Position numbers and translations under genes: made by a program
Notes under the pieces: generated by a model
Told to the model about the DNA's origin: nothing
The model's database searches: none
What the model saw: only the letters and a program-made list of their open reading frames with translations
NCBI GenBank assembly: GCA_021831685.1
Contig: JAKBMG010000042.1
Location: 1 to 33,683 of the forward strand
DNA length: 33,683 bases
Source of the DNA: Bacteroidota bacterium
GTDB lineage: Bacteria > Bacteroidota > Ignavibacteria > Ignavibacteriales > Ignavibacteriaceae
Direction: 5' to 3'
Shown here: one piece after another, positions 24,394-32,366 of the stretch
How positions within the stretch are numbered: the stretch's first letter is position 1
How the letters are laid out: each line of letters starts with the position of its first letter

Positions 24394-24978
24394 TTATTTC
24401 CGTTTAGATTTTGTTGATTTGGGTATTGGTTCATTTTTATTTTTCACACTGTCGACGCGAGTTACATAAGTAATGTTATAGATAGTATAATTTCGTAAAT
24501 TTTGATCCGACTCAAATCCGTATCCCTGGATTTTTTCTTTTGGTGAAATAATTGTTACGAACTTATCTGAGACAATTTTTCTATCTTTATTACGCCACAT
24601 TAATTCTTGAGTTTTGAGAGTTATACCACTGTCGCTGACTGCAACAACACTATCATTTGCGTATAAATCATTTGTTATATTGTTAACTTTTCCTTTAAGC
24701 GCTGTCAAGGTAGTTGTTTTAATCCCGTTTTCGTTAAAAAAATCTACTTTAATCGAACTGTCAAGCAAAGTTTCAGGAGGTTTATCAAACATCCTCATAT
24801 GACCATAATATAAAATTGCTTTGGTTTTCCCGGAGTCACTGAATATTACATTTGAATTCCACCCTTCCTGGACTGGGAGCCTGGTAACTTGCAGCGACGC
24901 ATCAATTGTGGGTTTTACTTTTTGATTGCTACAACCGGCAAAAATGGAAATAAAAACTAAAAGAAAAGAAATCTTCAT
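24394..24978 (-). CDS. lptC: LPS export protein LptC (lipoprotein form)
   Basis: The 194-residue protein has a short lipoprotein signal ending FAGC (Cys16), unlike E. coli LptC, which keeps an uncut membrane anchor. The mature part fits the YrbK/LptC family: EGWNSNVIFSDSGKTKAILY, then KVDFFNENGIKTTTLTALKG, followed by TLKTQELMWRNKDRKIVSDK and IQGYGFESDQNLRNYTI; these are the standard family blocks. LptC takes LPS from LptBFG and passes it to LptA. It overlaps kdsD by 4 bp (ATGA), so KDO synthesis and LPS export genes are translationally linked. A Lys/Arg-rich tail (STKSKRK) ends the protein. Confidence 0.92.
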   Translation of the reverse strand: MKISFLLVFISIFAGCSNQKVKPTIDASLQVTRLPVQEGWNSNVIFSDSGKTKAILYYGHMRMFDKPPETLLDSSIKVDFFNENGIKTTTLTALKGKVNNITNDLYANDSVVAVSDSGITLKTQELMWRNKDRKIVSDKFVTIISPKEKIQGYGFESDQNLRNYTIYNITYVTRVDSVKNKNEPIPKSTKSKRK

Positions 24979-25952
24979 CTTTGTCGCAGACCGAGGTTAA
25001 TTAGATCATGAAGATGAACAATCCCAATCGGTTTATTTTCATCTCCAGTGATAACTAATGTAGTAATTTTAAAATTTTCCATTTGCTGAAGTGCGAAGGA
25101 GGCAAGATAATTTGCGCTCATTACTTTTGGATTATGGGACATAATATCTTTTGCAGTCAGGCTCTTTATTTCCAAAGTTTTTTCCAGAAGCCTGCGTAAA
25201 TCGCCATCGGTAATAATTCCGGTAAGGTCACCGTTATTATTGACAACGCAAGTTGTTCCTAGTCGCTTAGATGTAATTTCCAGTATAACATCTTTAATCG
25301 AAGTACTTTCATTTACAATAGGAATTCTTTCGCCGGTAATCATAATTTCTTTAATCTCAAGAGAAAGTCTTTTCCCAAGGCTTCCTCCCGGATGGAGATA
25401 TGCAAAATCCTCGGCAGTAAATCCCTTTTTCTGAAGTAAAGTAATTGAAAGGGCGTCACCCATTGCTAGTGTTGCTGTGGTTGAAGCTGTAGGAGCCAAA
25501 TCATAGGGGCAAGCTTCTTCTTTTACGGAAATGTTTAGAAAAATATCGCATTGAGTTCCAAGTTTAGATGTTTTTTCTTCCGTCATAGCAATCAAAGTAA
25601 CATTTAGTCTTTTGAGCATCGACAGTAAATTCAATATTTCTTCCGTAGATCCGCTTTTTGAAATTAAGACAACAACATCTTCTTTTCTAACCATTCCAAG
25701 GTCACCGTGAAGAGCATCGGTAGGATGGAGATAAATAGCGGGTGTACCGGTTGAGTTTAATGTTGCAACAATTTTTCTTGCAATCAAGCCGGACTTCCCC
25801 ATTCCGGTAAATACGACTCTGCCCTTTGAATGGTAGATAACTTCAATCGCTTTCACAAAATCGCCGTTAATGCTTTCTGAAAGATTTGCTACGGCATCGG
25901 CTTCAATTCTAATTACTTCTTTGCCTTTAAGTATAATTTCTTCGGTAGTCAA
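24975..25952 (-). CDS. kdsD: D-arabinose 5-phosphate isomerase (KpsF/GutQ family)
   Basis: This enzyme interconverts ribulose 5-phosphate and arabinose 5-phosphate, the first step towards KDO. The 325-residue product has an N-terminal SIS domain (about residues 35-180, with FTGMGKSGLIARKIVATLNS and LISKSGSTEEI), followed by the family marker EDFAYLHPGGSLGKRL. Two CBS domains follow (about 205-325, with GTTCVVNNNGDLTGIITDGD and the last HLHDLINLGL). The start is a TTG at 25952 with GAGG upstream. It is coupled to lptC downstream and follows the 256-residue unknown gene by 3 bp; kdsA lies beyond that, so both early KDO enzymes are encoded together. Confidence 0.95.
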   Translation of the reverse strand: MTTEEIILKGKEVIRIEADAVANLSESINGDFVKAIEVIYHSKGRVVFTGMGKSGLIARKIVATLNSTGTPAIYLHPTDALHGDLGMVRKEDVVVLISKSGSTEEILNLLSMLKRLNVTLIAMTEEKTSKLGTQCDIFLNISVKEEACPYDLAPTASTTATLAMGDALSITLLQKKGFTAEDFAYLHPGGSLGKRLSLEIKEIMITGERIPIVNESTSIKDVILEITSKRLGTTCVVNNNGDLTGIITDGDLRRLLEKTLEIKSLTAKDIMSHNPKVMSANYLASFALQQMENFKITTLVITGDENKPIGIVHLHDLINLGLRQR

Positions 25953-25955
25953 TGG

Positions 25956-26726
25956 TTAACCTCTCTTAAAAAAACTGAATAAACTATTTTTCTTCTTTTG
26001 ATTTTGTTGAGTTTGGAATTGCGAATAATCAAAATTGATTCTTCTAAAATATTTATTGTATAGCAGAAACGCCGCCTTTAAATCCACATCTTCAAAGGAT
26101 TCAAGCTTCGAAAAAAATAAATTTGGCTGCAAAGCAATTTTAGGATCGCGTATTTTCTTAACGATCATCAAGTGGTTGTAGAAATTGCTTAGCGGTATTA
26201 AATAATTAATTTTGTCTTCAAGATTATGTACCCAAATTTTTTTATGAACCGGAGCAAAAGCAATTATAAACTTACCAGGTAAAAATACAACTTCCCTAAC
26301 AAAACTATTATCTCCGGGCGCTTTATCGCCTGGATTCCACTCAGAATAATTTAAGCTTTTTAAATTATTACTATTCCCTGTCACATTTTTTATAACAGAA
26401 ATATCTATTTCAATTTCATCTTCCATTTCTTCCTGAATAGAGATGTCATAAAATTGATCATCAGAACAAACTACACCGGCTGCTAATATTGGCAATGAAG
26501 GAGTTGAATAATCATGTATGGAGTTTTCCTTTCCCAAAATTAAATTGCTTTCGCCTAATCTTCCCATTGCGATAACGTAGAGGCTATCTATTTTATCTTT
26601 GTATATTTTATAGCCGGGTTTATTTTCAGGTAGGATAGAATAAAGGAGGTACTTTTCCTTCTCAGTCAATTTTCTTGGAAATTGGTGAAAGCCATTTCCA
26701 TTTTGAAGATAATAATTTGTTTCCAA
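25956..26726 (-). CDS. Unknown protein in the KDO/Lpt cluster
   Basis: I do not recognise this 256-residue protein. It has no signal peptide or membrane helix and appears cytosolic. Features visible are a polar N-terminus with KLTEKEKYLLYSILPENKPG, a central YVIAMGRLGE strand, a very acidic patch EEMEDEIEIDISV (about 98-110), a W/N-rich WNPGDKAPGD segment, a FLPGKFIIAFAP strand, and a basic tail KKKNSLFSFFKRG. The start is TTG at 26726 with no clear ribosome site. It lies between kdsA (30 bp upstream) and kdsD (3 bp downstream), so it is almost certainly made with the KDO enzymes. A role in KDO/LPS supply or its control is a guess from position alone. Confidence 0.7.
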   Translation of the reverse strand: METNYYLQNGNGFHQFPRKLTEKEKYLLYSILPENKPGYKIYKDKIDSLYVIAMGRLGESNLILGKENSIHDYSTPSLPILAAGVVCSDDQFYDISIQEEMEDEIEIDISVIKNVTGNSNNLKSLNYSEWNPGDKAPGDNSFVREVVFLPGKFIIAFAPVHKKIWVHNLEDKINYLIPLSNFYNHLMIVKKIRDPKIALQPNLFFSKLESFEDVDLKAAFLLYNKYFRRINFDYSQFQTQQNQKKKNSLFSFFKRG

Positions 26727-26756
26727 GAGTAAAGTTGATGCTTACTTAAAAAAATA

Positions 26757-27569
26757 TTAATAACGCTTTACTAATTTATCAATCGCTTTTATTTCAGTTA
26801 ACAATTCTTTCAACTCACTTAAAGGCAGCTGACTTGAAGCATCGCTCAATGCTTCTTTTGGATTAGGATGAACTTCAAGGAATAACGCATCAATTCCGAC
26901 TGCAGTTGCTGCTCTTGCCAAAGGCTTTATAAATTTCGGTTCGCCGCCGCTAGTAATTCCTTTACTTGGTAGTTGTACTGAATGTGTTGCATCCATCACT
27001 ATGGGATAACCAAATTCTTTCATTATCACGAAGGAACGCATATCAACTACAAGGTTATGATAACCAAAGGTTGTACCCCTTTCTGTAAGCATTATTTTAT
27101 TGTTACCGGTTGATGCAATTTTTTCGGCAACGTTCTTCATATCGTCCGGAGCAAGGAATTGGCCTTTTTTAACGTTAATAATTTTTCCGGATTTACCCGC
27201 AGCGAGAAGTAATTCTGTTTGGCGAGATAAAAATGCAGGGATTTGTAAAATATCAACTACATCTACAGTAGCAGCAATTTCTTCAGCAGTGTGAACGTCT
27301 GTTAAAACAGGAAGTGATAAATCGCTTTTTACTTTACGAAGAATTTCCAGCGCTTCTTTTTCGCCAATTCCGGTAAAAGAATTTATATTTGTTCGGTTTG
27401 CTTTTTTATAGCTTGATTTGAAAATGAAAGGAATACCCAAATCTGTCGTAATTTTTTTTATAGCTTCTGCTGTCGAAAGAATTATATCTTCATTTTCAAC
27501 AACGCAAGGACCGGCAATTAAAACAAATGGATAGCCGCCGCCGATCTTTATATTTTCTAATTGTATCAT
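26757..27569 (-). CDS. kdsA: 3-deoxy-8-phosphooctulonate synthase
   Basis: KdsA condenses phosphoenolpyruvate with arabinose 5-phosphate to form KDO 8-phosphate for lipopolysaccharide. The 270-residue product has the family blocks FVLIAGPCVVEN (residues 15-26), FKSSYKKANRTN, LPVLTDVHTAEE and the C-terminal FLEVHPNPKEALSDASSQL. The first of these keeps the Cys of the metal-type KdsA (GPCVVE), but the C-terminal segment's metal residues would need structural checking. It is the first gene of the minus-strand KDO/LPS-export run. ATG at 27569 is well placed. Confidence 0.96.
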   Translation of the reverse strand: MIQLENIKIGGGYPFVLIAGPCVVENEDIILSTAEAIKKITTDLGIPFIFKSSYKKANRTNINSFTGIGEKEALEILRKVKSDLSLPVLTDVHTAEEIAATVDVVDILQIPAFLSRQTELLLAAGKSGKIINVKKGQFLAPDDMKNVAEKIASTGNNKIMLTERGTTFGYHNLVVDMRSFVIMKEFGYPIVMDATHSVQLPSKGITSGGEPKFIKPLARAATAVGIDALFLEVHPNPKEALSDASSQLPLSELKELLTEIKAIDKLVKRY

Positions 27570-27662
27570 AATTTCAATTTATCCGATTTTCTTATCTTAA
27601 ATATAAATAAATTTGATACATTATATTATATTGGTGTCTTATAATATTTAGCATCAGGACAA

Positions 27663-27800
27663 ATGTCCACGGTTGAAAAGCAGATTTTAACCACAGTGTC
27701 AGATCCTGGAGGTTTTGCAAAAGTTATCCCTATGTTTTACCGTCGCGGATTTGAATTTCAAATAGGTGACAAGGATTACCTCAAGATAAAACCGAAATAG
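27663..27800 (+). CDS. Possible short ACT-like domain ORF
   Basis: A 45-codon frame from ATG 27663 to TAG 27800 reads TVEKQILTTVSDPGGFAKVI then PMFYRRGFEFQIGDKDYLKI. The pattern of DPGGFAKVIPMFYRRGFE resembles the N-terminal half of an ACT domain, as in small regulatory subunits of acetolactate synthase. AGGA precedes the ATG by about 4 bp. It could be a mini-gene or a decayed fragment; nothing else in the 27570-27889 spacer suggests coding. Confidence 0.35.
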   Translation: MSTVEKQILTTVSDPGGFAKVIPMFYRRGFEFQIGDKDYLKIKPK

Positions 27801-27889
27801 TGAGATTTGCATTTAAAATTATTGACTAACTTTTGCTAGGCAGTACTGAATTTAATCAAATTCTTAGAAAATCAATTTTAGAAATCTTT

Positions 27890-30406
27890 ATGAAAATACA
27901 TAGCACTTCGGTCAGCATTATATTTATTTTACTGATAAATTTTTCAGCATCCAATTTTGTTCAAGCTCAGCCAAAACCGGTGATGAATTCTGGCGAATTG
28001 CAGCTAGCGCTTAAAAAATTAAATGTGCTTGGCAGCGTATTGTATATTGCAGCTCACCCTGACGATGAAAACAATGCTTTACTGGCTTATTTTGCAAAAG
28101 GAAAACTTCTCCGAACAGGTTACCTTTCTTTGACTCGCGGCGACGGGGGACAAAATCTAATCGGGACAGAACAAGGTGATTTGCTTGGAGTTCTTCGTAC
28201 GCAGGAGCTTTTACAGGCGCGTAAGATTGACGGTGCCAAACAATATTTTTCTCGCGCTGTTGATTTCGGATTCTCTAAATCAGCGAAAGAAACTTTAGAC
28301 TTTTGGGGAAAGGAAAAAATTCTATCAGATGTTGTCTGGGTTATTAGAAAATTCAAACCGGATATAATCATTACAAGATTTCAAGGAACTAAGGCTGATG
28401 GACACGGCAATCATACCGCATCCGAAATACTTGCAGCAGAGGCATTCAAATTATCAGGTGATTCTACAAAATTTCCTGAACAATTAAAATACATAAAGCC
28501 CTGGCAGGCTAAAAAAATTCTTTGGAATGCCTGGCTTCCGTTACTTGAAAAACGTAAAACCGATCTTTCAAAATTATTAAAGGTTGACGTAGGCGGTTAT
28601 AATCCTTTGCTTGGGAAATCTTATACTGAAATTGCGGCTGAAAGCAGAAGTATGCATAAAACGCAAGGTTTTGGATCTAGCAGTAGTTTTGGAGAAGCAA
28701 TAAATTATTTTGTCCCGATAGCCGGTTCCCCTGCTGTTAATAACATCTTTGAAGGAATTGATATGAGCTGGAATCGTATCAAAGGGGGTGAAAAAATCGG
28801 GAAATTGATTTCTGAGGCAAACGAAGAATTTCGCCCGGGAAATCCCTCCGCAATTATACCTGTTCTTCTAAAGGCTTACACCGAAATGAAGACGATTGAT
28901 AATGATTATTGGGTAAAAGAAAAGGAAAAGGAATTAGTTGAAGTTATTCGTTCATGCGCTGGAATTTTTGTAGAAGCAGATGCCTCAGATTATACTGTTT
29001 CTCCCGGTGATAAAATCAATGTTGCTTCATCGATCATAAACCGTTCAAATTTCCCTTTTATATTAGAGAGAGTGGAGGTAACTGATCAAGAAAAAAGTAT
29101 GGATGAGAATTCCGAATTGAAAAATGAAAAATTAGTTCCGGTAGACTTAACGTGCAAACTTCCGGTGGATGCTGAATATTCACAACCATATTGGTTGAGA
29201 AAAGAACATACCATTGGGGATTATGAAGTGGATGATCAGAGGTTAATCGGAAAAGCGGAGAATGATCCCCCTCTCTTAGCAGAATTTTTTGTAAAAGCCG
29301 GCAATGAAGAATTAATTTTCAAAACTCCAGTTCAGTACAAATGGACTGACCCAGTTAAGGGAGAAGAGTTTAGGCCTCTTGTAATTGCTCCGAAAGTATT
29401 AATAAATTTAAAGGATAAAGTTTATCTTTTCCCAACTTCAAATGAAAGGAAGGTTTCATTTATACTTAAAAGCAGTGAAGATAATTTAACAGGCATATTC
29501 AAAATAAATGTACCGAAGGGGTGGAATGTTGAGCCAGATCAAAAATCTTTCACTTTTAAGAAAAAGTATGACGAGCAAATTTTTAACTTTCAAGTAACTC
29601 CACCAGATCACTTTTCAGAAGGCTATTTAACTGCCGAAGCAATTACCGGGAATAAATCATATTCATTGGGTGAATCAATAATAAATTATTCTCACATTCA
29701 GCGTCAGACTGTATTCTATCCATCGAAAGCAAAGATTATACGGTTAGATTTGAAAAAGGTAATTAATAATATTGGTTACATCATGGGCCCTGGTGACGAA
29801 GTTCCACAAATACTTAAGGAACTTGGTTATGACGTAACCATGCTAACCGAAAATGATTTAGAGACAAAAAATCTCAGCGGTTTTGATGCAATTGTAACAG
29901 GAATACGATTGTATAATACCGATAAGCAAATATCCTTTGAACAACCTAAGCTTTTAAGATATGTAGAGAACGGCGGAACTTTAGTGGTTCAATACAATAA
30001 ATTTTTTGATTTAGTAACTGATAAAATCGGACCTTATCCTTTTCACATTTCGAATGACAGGGTAACGGATGAAAATTCTAAAGTCACTTTTTTAGATAAG
30101 GGTAGTCCAATTCTTAATTTCCCTAATAAAATTACCGAAAATAATTTTAAGGGCTGGATTCAGGAACGCGGGTTATATTTTGCAGATAACTGGGATAAAA
30201 ATTATACCACAGTAATCACTTGTCATGATCCTGAAGAGACACCTAAGGACGGCGGAATTCTATTTACTCATTACGGCAAGGGAGTTTTTATCTATACGGG
30301 TTACGATTGGTTTAGAGAACTTCCAGGCGGCGTGTCAGGTTCTTATCCTATATTTGTTAATATGATTTCTGCCGGAAAATTTTATCATAGACAGCAACCT
30401 AAATGA
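27890..30406 (+). CDS. Exported PIG-L (LmbE-like) deacetylase with long C-terminal region
   Basis: The frame is open from TTG 27833, but the ATG at 27890 starts a clean signal peptide (VSIIFILLINFSASNFVQAQ), giving 838 residues. The PIG-L/LmbE deacetylase domain fills the first 300 or so: AAHPDDE (residues 54-60), LTRGDGGQN (81-89) and GHGNHTASE (171-179), the zinc ligands being His56, Asp59 and His175. The rest includes beta-rich segments and a late FDAIVTGIRLYNTD domain similar to ThuA/class I GATase-like folds (about 690-838). This class probably removes acetyl groups from exported glycans or glycolipids. It overlaps the next gene by 4 bp. It is not a bacillithiol BshB, which is small and cytosolic. 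Confidence 0.82.
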   Translation: MKIHSTSVSIIFILLINFSASNFVQAQPKPVMNSGELQLALKKLNVLGSVLYIAAHPDDENNALLAYFAKGKLLRTGYLSLTRGDGGQNLIGTEQGDLLGVLRTQELLQARKIDGAKQYFSRAVDFGFSKSAKETLDFWGKEKILSDVVWVIRKFKPDIIITRFQGTKADGHGNHTASEILAAEAFKLSGDSTKFPEQLKYIKPWQAKKILWNAWLPLLEKRKTDLSKLLKVDVGGYNPLLGKSYTEIAAESRSMHKTQGFGSSSSFGEAINYFVPIAGSPAVNNIFEGIDMSWNRIKGGEKIGKLISEANEEFRPGNPSAIIPVLLKAYTEMKTIDNDYWVKEKEKELVEVIRSCAGIFVEADASDYTVSPGDKINVASSIINRSNFPFILERVEVTDQEKSMDENSELKNEKLVPVDLTCKLPVDAEYSQPYWLRKEHTIGDYEVDDQRLIGKAENDPPLLAEFFVKAGNEELIFKTPVQYKWTDPVKGEEFRPLVIAPKVLINLKDKVYLFPTSNERKVSFILKSSEDNLTGIFKINVPKGWNVEPDQKSFTFKKKYDEQIFNFQVTPPDHFSEGYLTAEAITGNKSYSLGESIINYSHIQRQTVFYPSKAKIIRLDLKKVINNIGYIMGPGDEVPQILKELGYDVTMLTENDLETKNLSGFDAIVTGIRLYNTDKQISFEQPKLLRYVENGGTLVVQYNKFFDLVTDKIGPYPFHISNDRVTDENSKVTFLDKGSPILNFPNKITENNFKGWIQERGLYFADNWDKNYTTVITCHDPEETPKDGGILFTHYGKGVFIYTGYDWFRELPGGVSGSYPIFVNMISAGKFYHRQQPK

Positions 30407-30825
30407 CAGCTATTAAATTTTTAAAAGGACTTTACTTATTTTTAGTTAAAAGAAAAGATGAATCTATAATGACTGACATAAAAGAATTGAAATCAATTGA
30501 AGAATGGGAGCAACTTAAGAAAGAATCTTTGTCAAAAAGCGAATTGGTAATTCTTAAGTATAGTCCATACTGTTCGATTAGTGCATTTGCAGAAGATAAT
30601 TTTGATCGTTGGGTTTCATCATTGGATGGTAGTCCTGAATTAAAAATTAGAAAAGTGAATGTGATTTCCGAGCGACAGGTTAGCCAGCAAATAGCAAAAG
30701 ATTTAAAAATAGTCCATGAATCACCTCAGCTAATATGGTTAGATCGAGAAATGAACGTAATGTGGAATGCTACTCATTACGAAATAACTAAGACTGCTAT
30801 AGAAGATAAGATTAAAACAAGATAA
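30403..30825 (+). CDS. Monothiol bacilliredoxin-like protein (YtxJ/DUF2847 family)
   Basis: The YtxJ-type thioredoxin-fold region covers about residues 26-140: LKSIEEWEQLKKESL, VILKYSPYCSISAFAEDNFD, and IAKDLKIVHESPQLIWLD. A single active-site Cys in the SPYCSIS motif, with HESPQ in place of the cis-Pro region, matches BrxC-type bacilliredoxins, which reduce bacillithiol-mixed disulphides. The start at 30403 overlaps the PIG-L stop (ATGA), but ATG 30469, beginning MTDIKELKSIEEW, is also possible; the N-terminal 22 residues are extra relative to the family. The redox role is inferred from the family. Bacillithiol use by this organism is not shown in the window. Confidence 0.8.
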   Translation: MTAIKFLKGLYLFLVKRKDESIMTDIKELKSIEEWEQLKKESLSKSELVILKYSPYCSISAFAEDNFDRWVSSLDGSPELKIRKVNVISERQVSQQIAKDLKIVHESPQLIWLDREMNVMWNATHYEITKTAIEDKIKTR

Positions 30826-30844
30826 ACAATTCAAGATATTTTAC

Positions 30845-30896
30845 CGGGAAAATATTACTTGCTATAAGATTAATTTTGCACAAGTATATTTTCCCG
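30845..30896. terminator. Long stem-loop between convergent genes
   Basis: A 17-base left arm CGGGAAAATATTACTTG (30845-30861) pairs with CAAGTATATTTTCCCG (30881-30896) with one bulged base and a 19-base loop. It stands between the YtxJ gene (plus) and the OB-fold-like gene (minus). The long stem and position suggest a bidirectional terminator, but no clean T run follows either side. Confidence 0.55.
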
Positions 30897-30914
30897 ATAG
30901 AGCTGAAGCACATA

Positions 30915-31358
30915 TTATCCAGGACGCAAATAATCCCAAATAGGATGCCCCTTGTCATTTCTCATTTTTAGAATAATTCCATTGCAAATAATTCTTGCAG
31001 CTATCATAATAGGTTTATTATTTAAGGTCACTCTCGAACCTTCAATTTCAATCTTGTCATTAGCTTTAAGGCAAATATTCAGACACTTGGTAAACCAGGT
31101 TGGACATAAAACAGCAGTGACGGTATCCTTTTTTGTTTTAACAATAAGTTGAATACCATAAGACATTCCTTTAGTTGGTTTAACACTATCTAAACTTACA
31201 ATTTCACCAAAAACAGTATCTATTGTTTTGGTATTAAATAGGCTGTTAAATTTACTACCGTCTTCCCAGCCGTCATTTTCTTTTTGAGAAATACCTGTCG
31301 TTGAACAAATTATCACTAACAGACATACCACTACTGCTGAAGAATAATTTACCTTCAT
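30915..31358 (-). CDS. Small exported OB-fold-like protein of unknown function
   Basis: I do not recognise a named family. The 147-residue product has a signal peptide (VVVCLLVIICSTTGIS). The mature domain has an OB-fold-like order: FGEIVSLDSVKPTKGMSYG, then IQLIVKTKKDTVTAVLCPTW, NDKIEIEGSRVTLNNKPIMI and GIILKMRNDKGHPIWDYLR. This G-x-V / G-x-x-V-T-L / K-P / W pattern is seen in small periplasmic OB-fold proteins sometimes found near redox or metal systems. The start ATG at 31358 has GGAAGGGG upstream. A hairpin (31373-31397) separates it from the universal stress gene. The binding partner is unknown. Confidence 0.6.
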   Translation of the reverse strand: MKVNYSSAVVVCLLVIICSTTGISQKENDGWEDGSKFNSLFNTKTIDTVFGEIVSLDSVKPTKGMSYGIQLIVKTKKDTVTAVLCPTWFTKCLNICLKANDKIEIEGSRVTLNNKPIMIAARIICNGIILKMRNDKGHPIWDYLRPG

Positions 31359-31372
31359 AAATAACCCCTTCC

Positions 31373-31397
31373 TCAGGCTATTTATTACTCAGCCTGA
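31373..31397. other. Stem-loop in the usp downstream spacer
   Basis: TCAGGCT (31373-31379) and AGCCTGA (31391-31397) form a perfect 7-bp stem with an 11-base loop, between the universal stress gene and the OB-fold-like gene (both minus). There is no T run in the minus direction, so it may be a processing or weak terminator hairpin. Confidence 0.4.
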
Positions 31398-31402
31398 TTT
31401 AA

Positions 31403-31903
31403 TTATCCAACCCAGTTTTCCGCGAAAGTATTTCGATTAGCTCTTACATCTTGAAGAAGAGATGCATTTGCCTTTACGCAGATCGTAGGAATTTCGGAAA
31501 ACCTAAGAACTTTGTTACAAACATTTCCTGTAACAAGATTAGAAAGTCCTGTCCAGCCGTGAGAAGCAATTACGATAAGGTCGACATGATTTTTACGGGA
31601 ATAGTTTAGAATCTGTTCGTATGGTTTACCCGGAGCCAAAATTTCGATGATATCAACACCCTTAGAGGAAACTTTATTAATAAAACGTCTTAATTCCTCT
31701 TCCGCATCAAGGTAGCGTGCTTCCTCAAAGCGTTTCTTGTTGAAATCATCCAAACTTTGGTCTTGATTGTAAACTGACTCGATAATGTGCAGTACATGAA
31801 GAACGGAATGATTCTGTTTCGCAAGCATATGACCGAATTCAAGAGCTTGCACAGAATTCACAGAGAAGTCCGTAGGCACCAGAATATTTTTATATTCAAC
31901 CAT
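31403..31903 (-). CDS. Universal stress protein (UspA family)
   Basis: The 166-residue protein is a single Usp domain. It begins with KNILVPTDFSVNSVQALEFG, has the helix/strand pattern of the family, and near the end carries ASHGWTGLSNLVTGNVCNKV followed by IPTICVKA. The G-x-x-G-x(8-9)-G-S/N motif binds ATP in many family members; here it reads GWTGLSNLVTGN. These proteins respond to starvation, oxygen limitation or other stress, usually in the cytosol. SD GGAGG precedes the ATG at 31903. A candidate dyad (31970-31986) lies 66 bp upstream. The gene precedes the OB-fold-like gene on the same strand; the receiver-domain gene lies upstream. Confidence 0.92.
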   Translation of the reverse strand: MVEYKNILVPTDFSVNSVQALEFGHMLAKQNHSVLHVLHIIESVYNQDQSLDDFNKKRFEEARYLDAEEELRRFINKVSSKGVDIIEILAPGKPYEQILNYSRKNHVDLIVIASHGWTGLSNLVTGNVCNKVLRFSEIPTICVKANASLLQDVRANRNTFAENWVG

Positions 31904-31969
31904 CGAAACCTCCTTATTTGATTATTAAAATATCTAAATCAAAAACTTAGATGTGCAATGTTGGAATAA

Positions 31970-31986
31970 TTGACACATAATGTCAA
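31970..31986 (-). promoter_or_regulatory. Candidate dyad operator upstream of the universal stress gene
   Basis: TTGACACATAATGTCAA is a perfect 6-bp inverted repeat (TTGACA/TGTCAA) with a 5-base spacer, 66 bp before the usp ATG. The half-sites resemble those of FNR/CRP-family regulators, but the overall spacing differs from the standard FNR site, so this is only a candidate. Confidence 0.3.
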
Positions 31987-32012
31987 ATATTTGTATATAT
32001 ATTGCTATTATT

Positions 32013-32366
32013 TTAGACGAACAATGTCGATAATTGTTTCGTTACTTCATTTAAATCAAAAGGTTTATAAATAATTGAATTTGTATATTTTCTTATTGTC
32101 TTATCAAAATCTTTAACTTGATTTTCATAAACATAAGTCAGAACAATCGGGACATTAGTTTTAGCTTTACGAAGTTCATAACATAAAGCTTCTATTTTTT
32201 TTGATGGTTGTGTATCAATGATAATCATATCAAAATCCAAATAGGAGGATACCTCTTGCAGAACATGAAGATCTGTAGTAGTAGTTACATTGTAGCTATT
32301 CTGCAAATACATCAAGAAACTTAAACACATACTTGCATCTGAACTATAGATAATGATATTTTTCAT
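32013..32366 (-). CDS. Stand-alone response-regulator receiver domain
   Basis: At 117 residues this is a bare receiver (REC) domain. The acidic residue is Asp10, the phospho-accepting Asp is 51 in MIIIDTQP, Thr77 fills the switch position in VPIVLTY, and the conserved Lys is 101 in YKPFD. Only one acidic residue is clear at the N-terminal metal site (SSD); most receivers have two. It carries no output domain, so it may act as a single-domain regulator or phosphotransfer partner. It lies upstream of usp, which begins 110 bp further on, and downstream of the sigma-54 activator, from which it is separated by a 265-bp spacer (32367-32631) where I saw no gene or clear promoter. Confidence 0.85.
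   Translation of the reverse strand: MKNIIIYSSDASMCLSFLMYLQNSYNVTTTTDLHVLQEVSSYLDFDMIIIDTQPSKKIEALCYELRKAKTNVPIVLTYVYENQVKDFDKTIRKYTNSIIYKPFDLNEVTKQLSTLFV

Noticed and set aside
27890-30406. Bacillithiol enzyme BshB
   Set aside because: The PIG-L motif fits, but the protein is exported and about four times too long.
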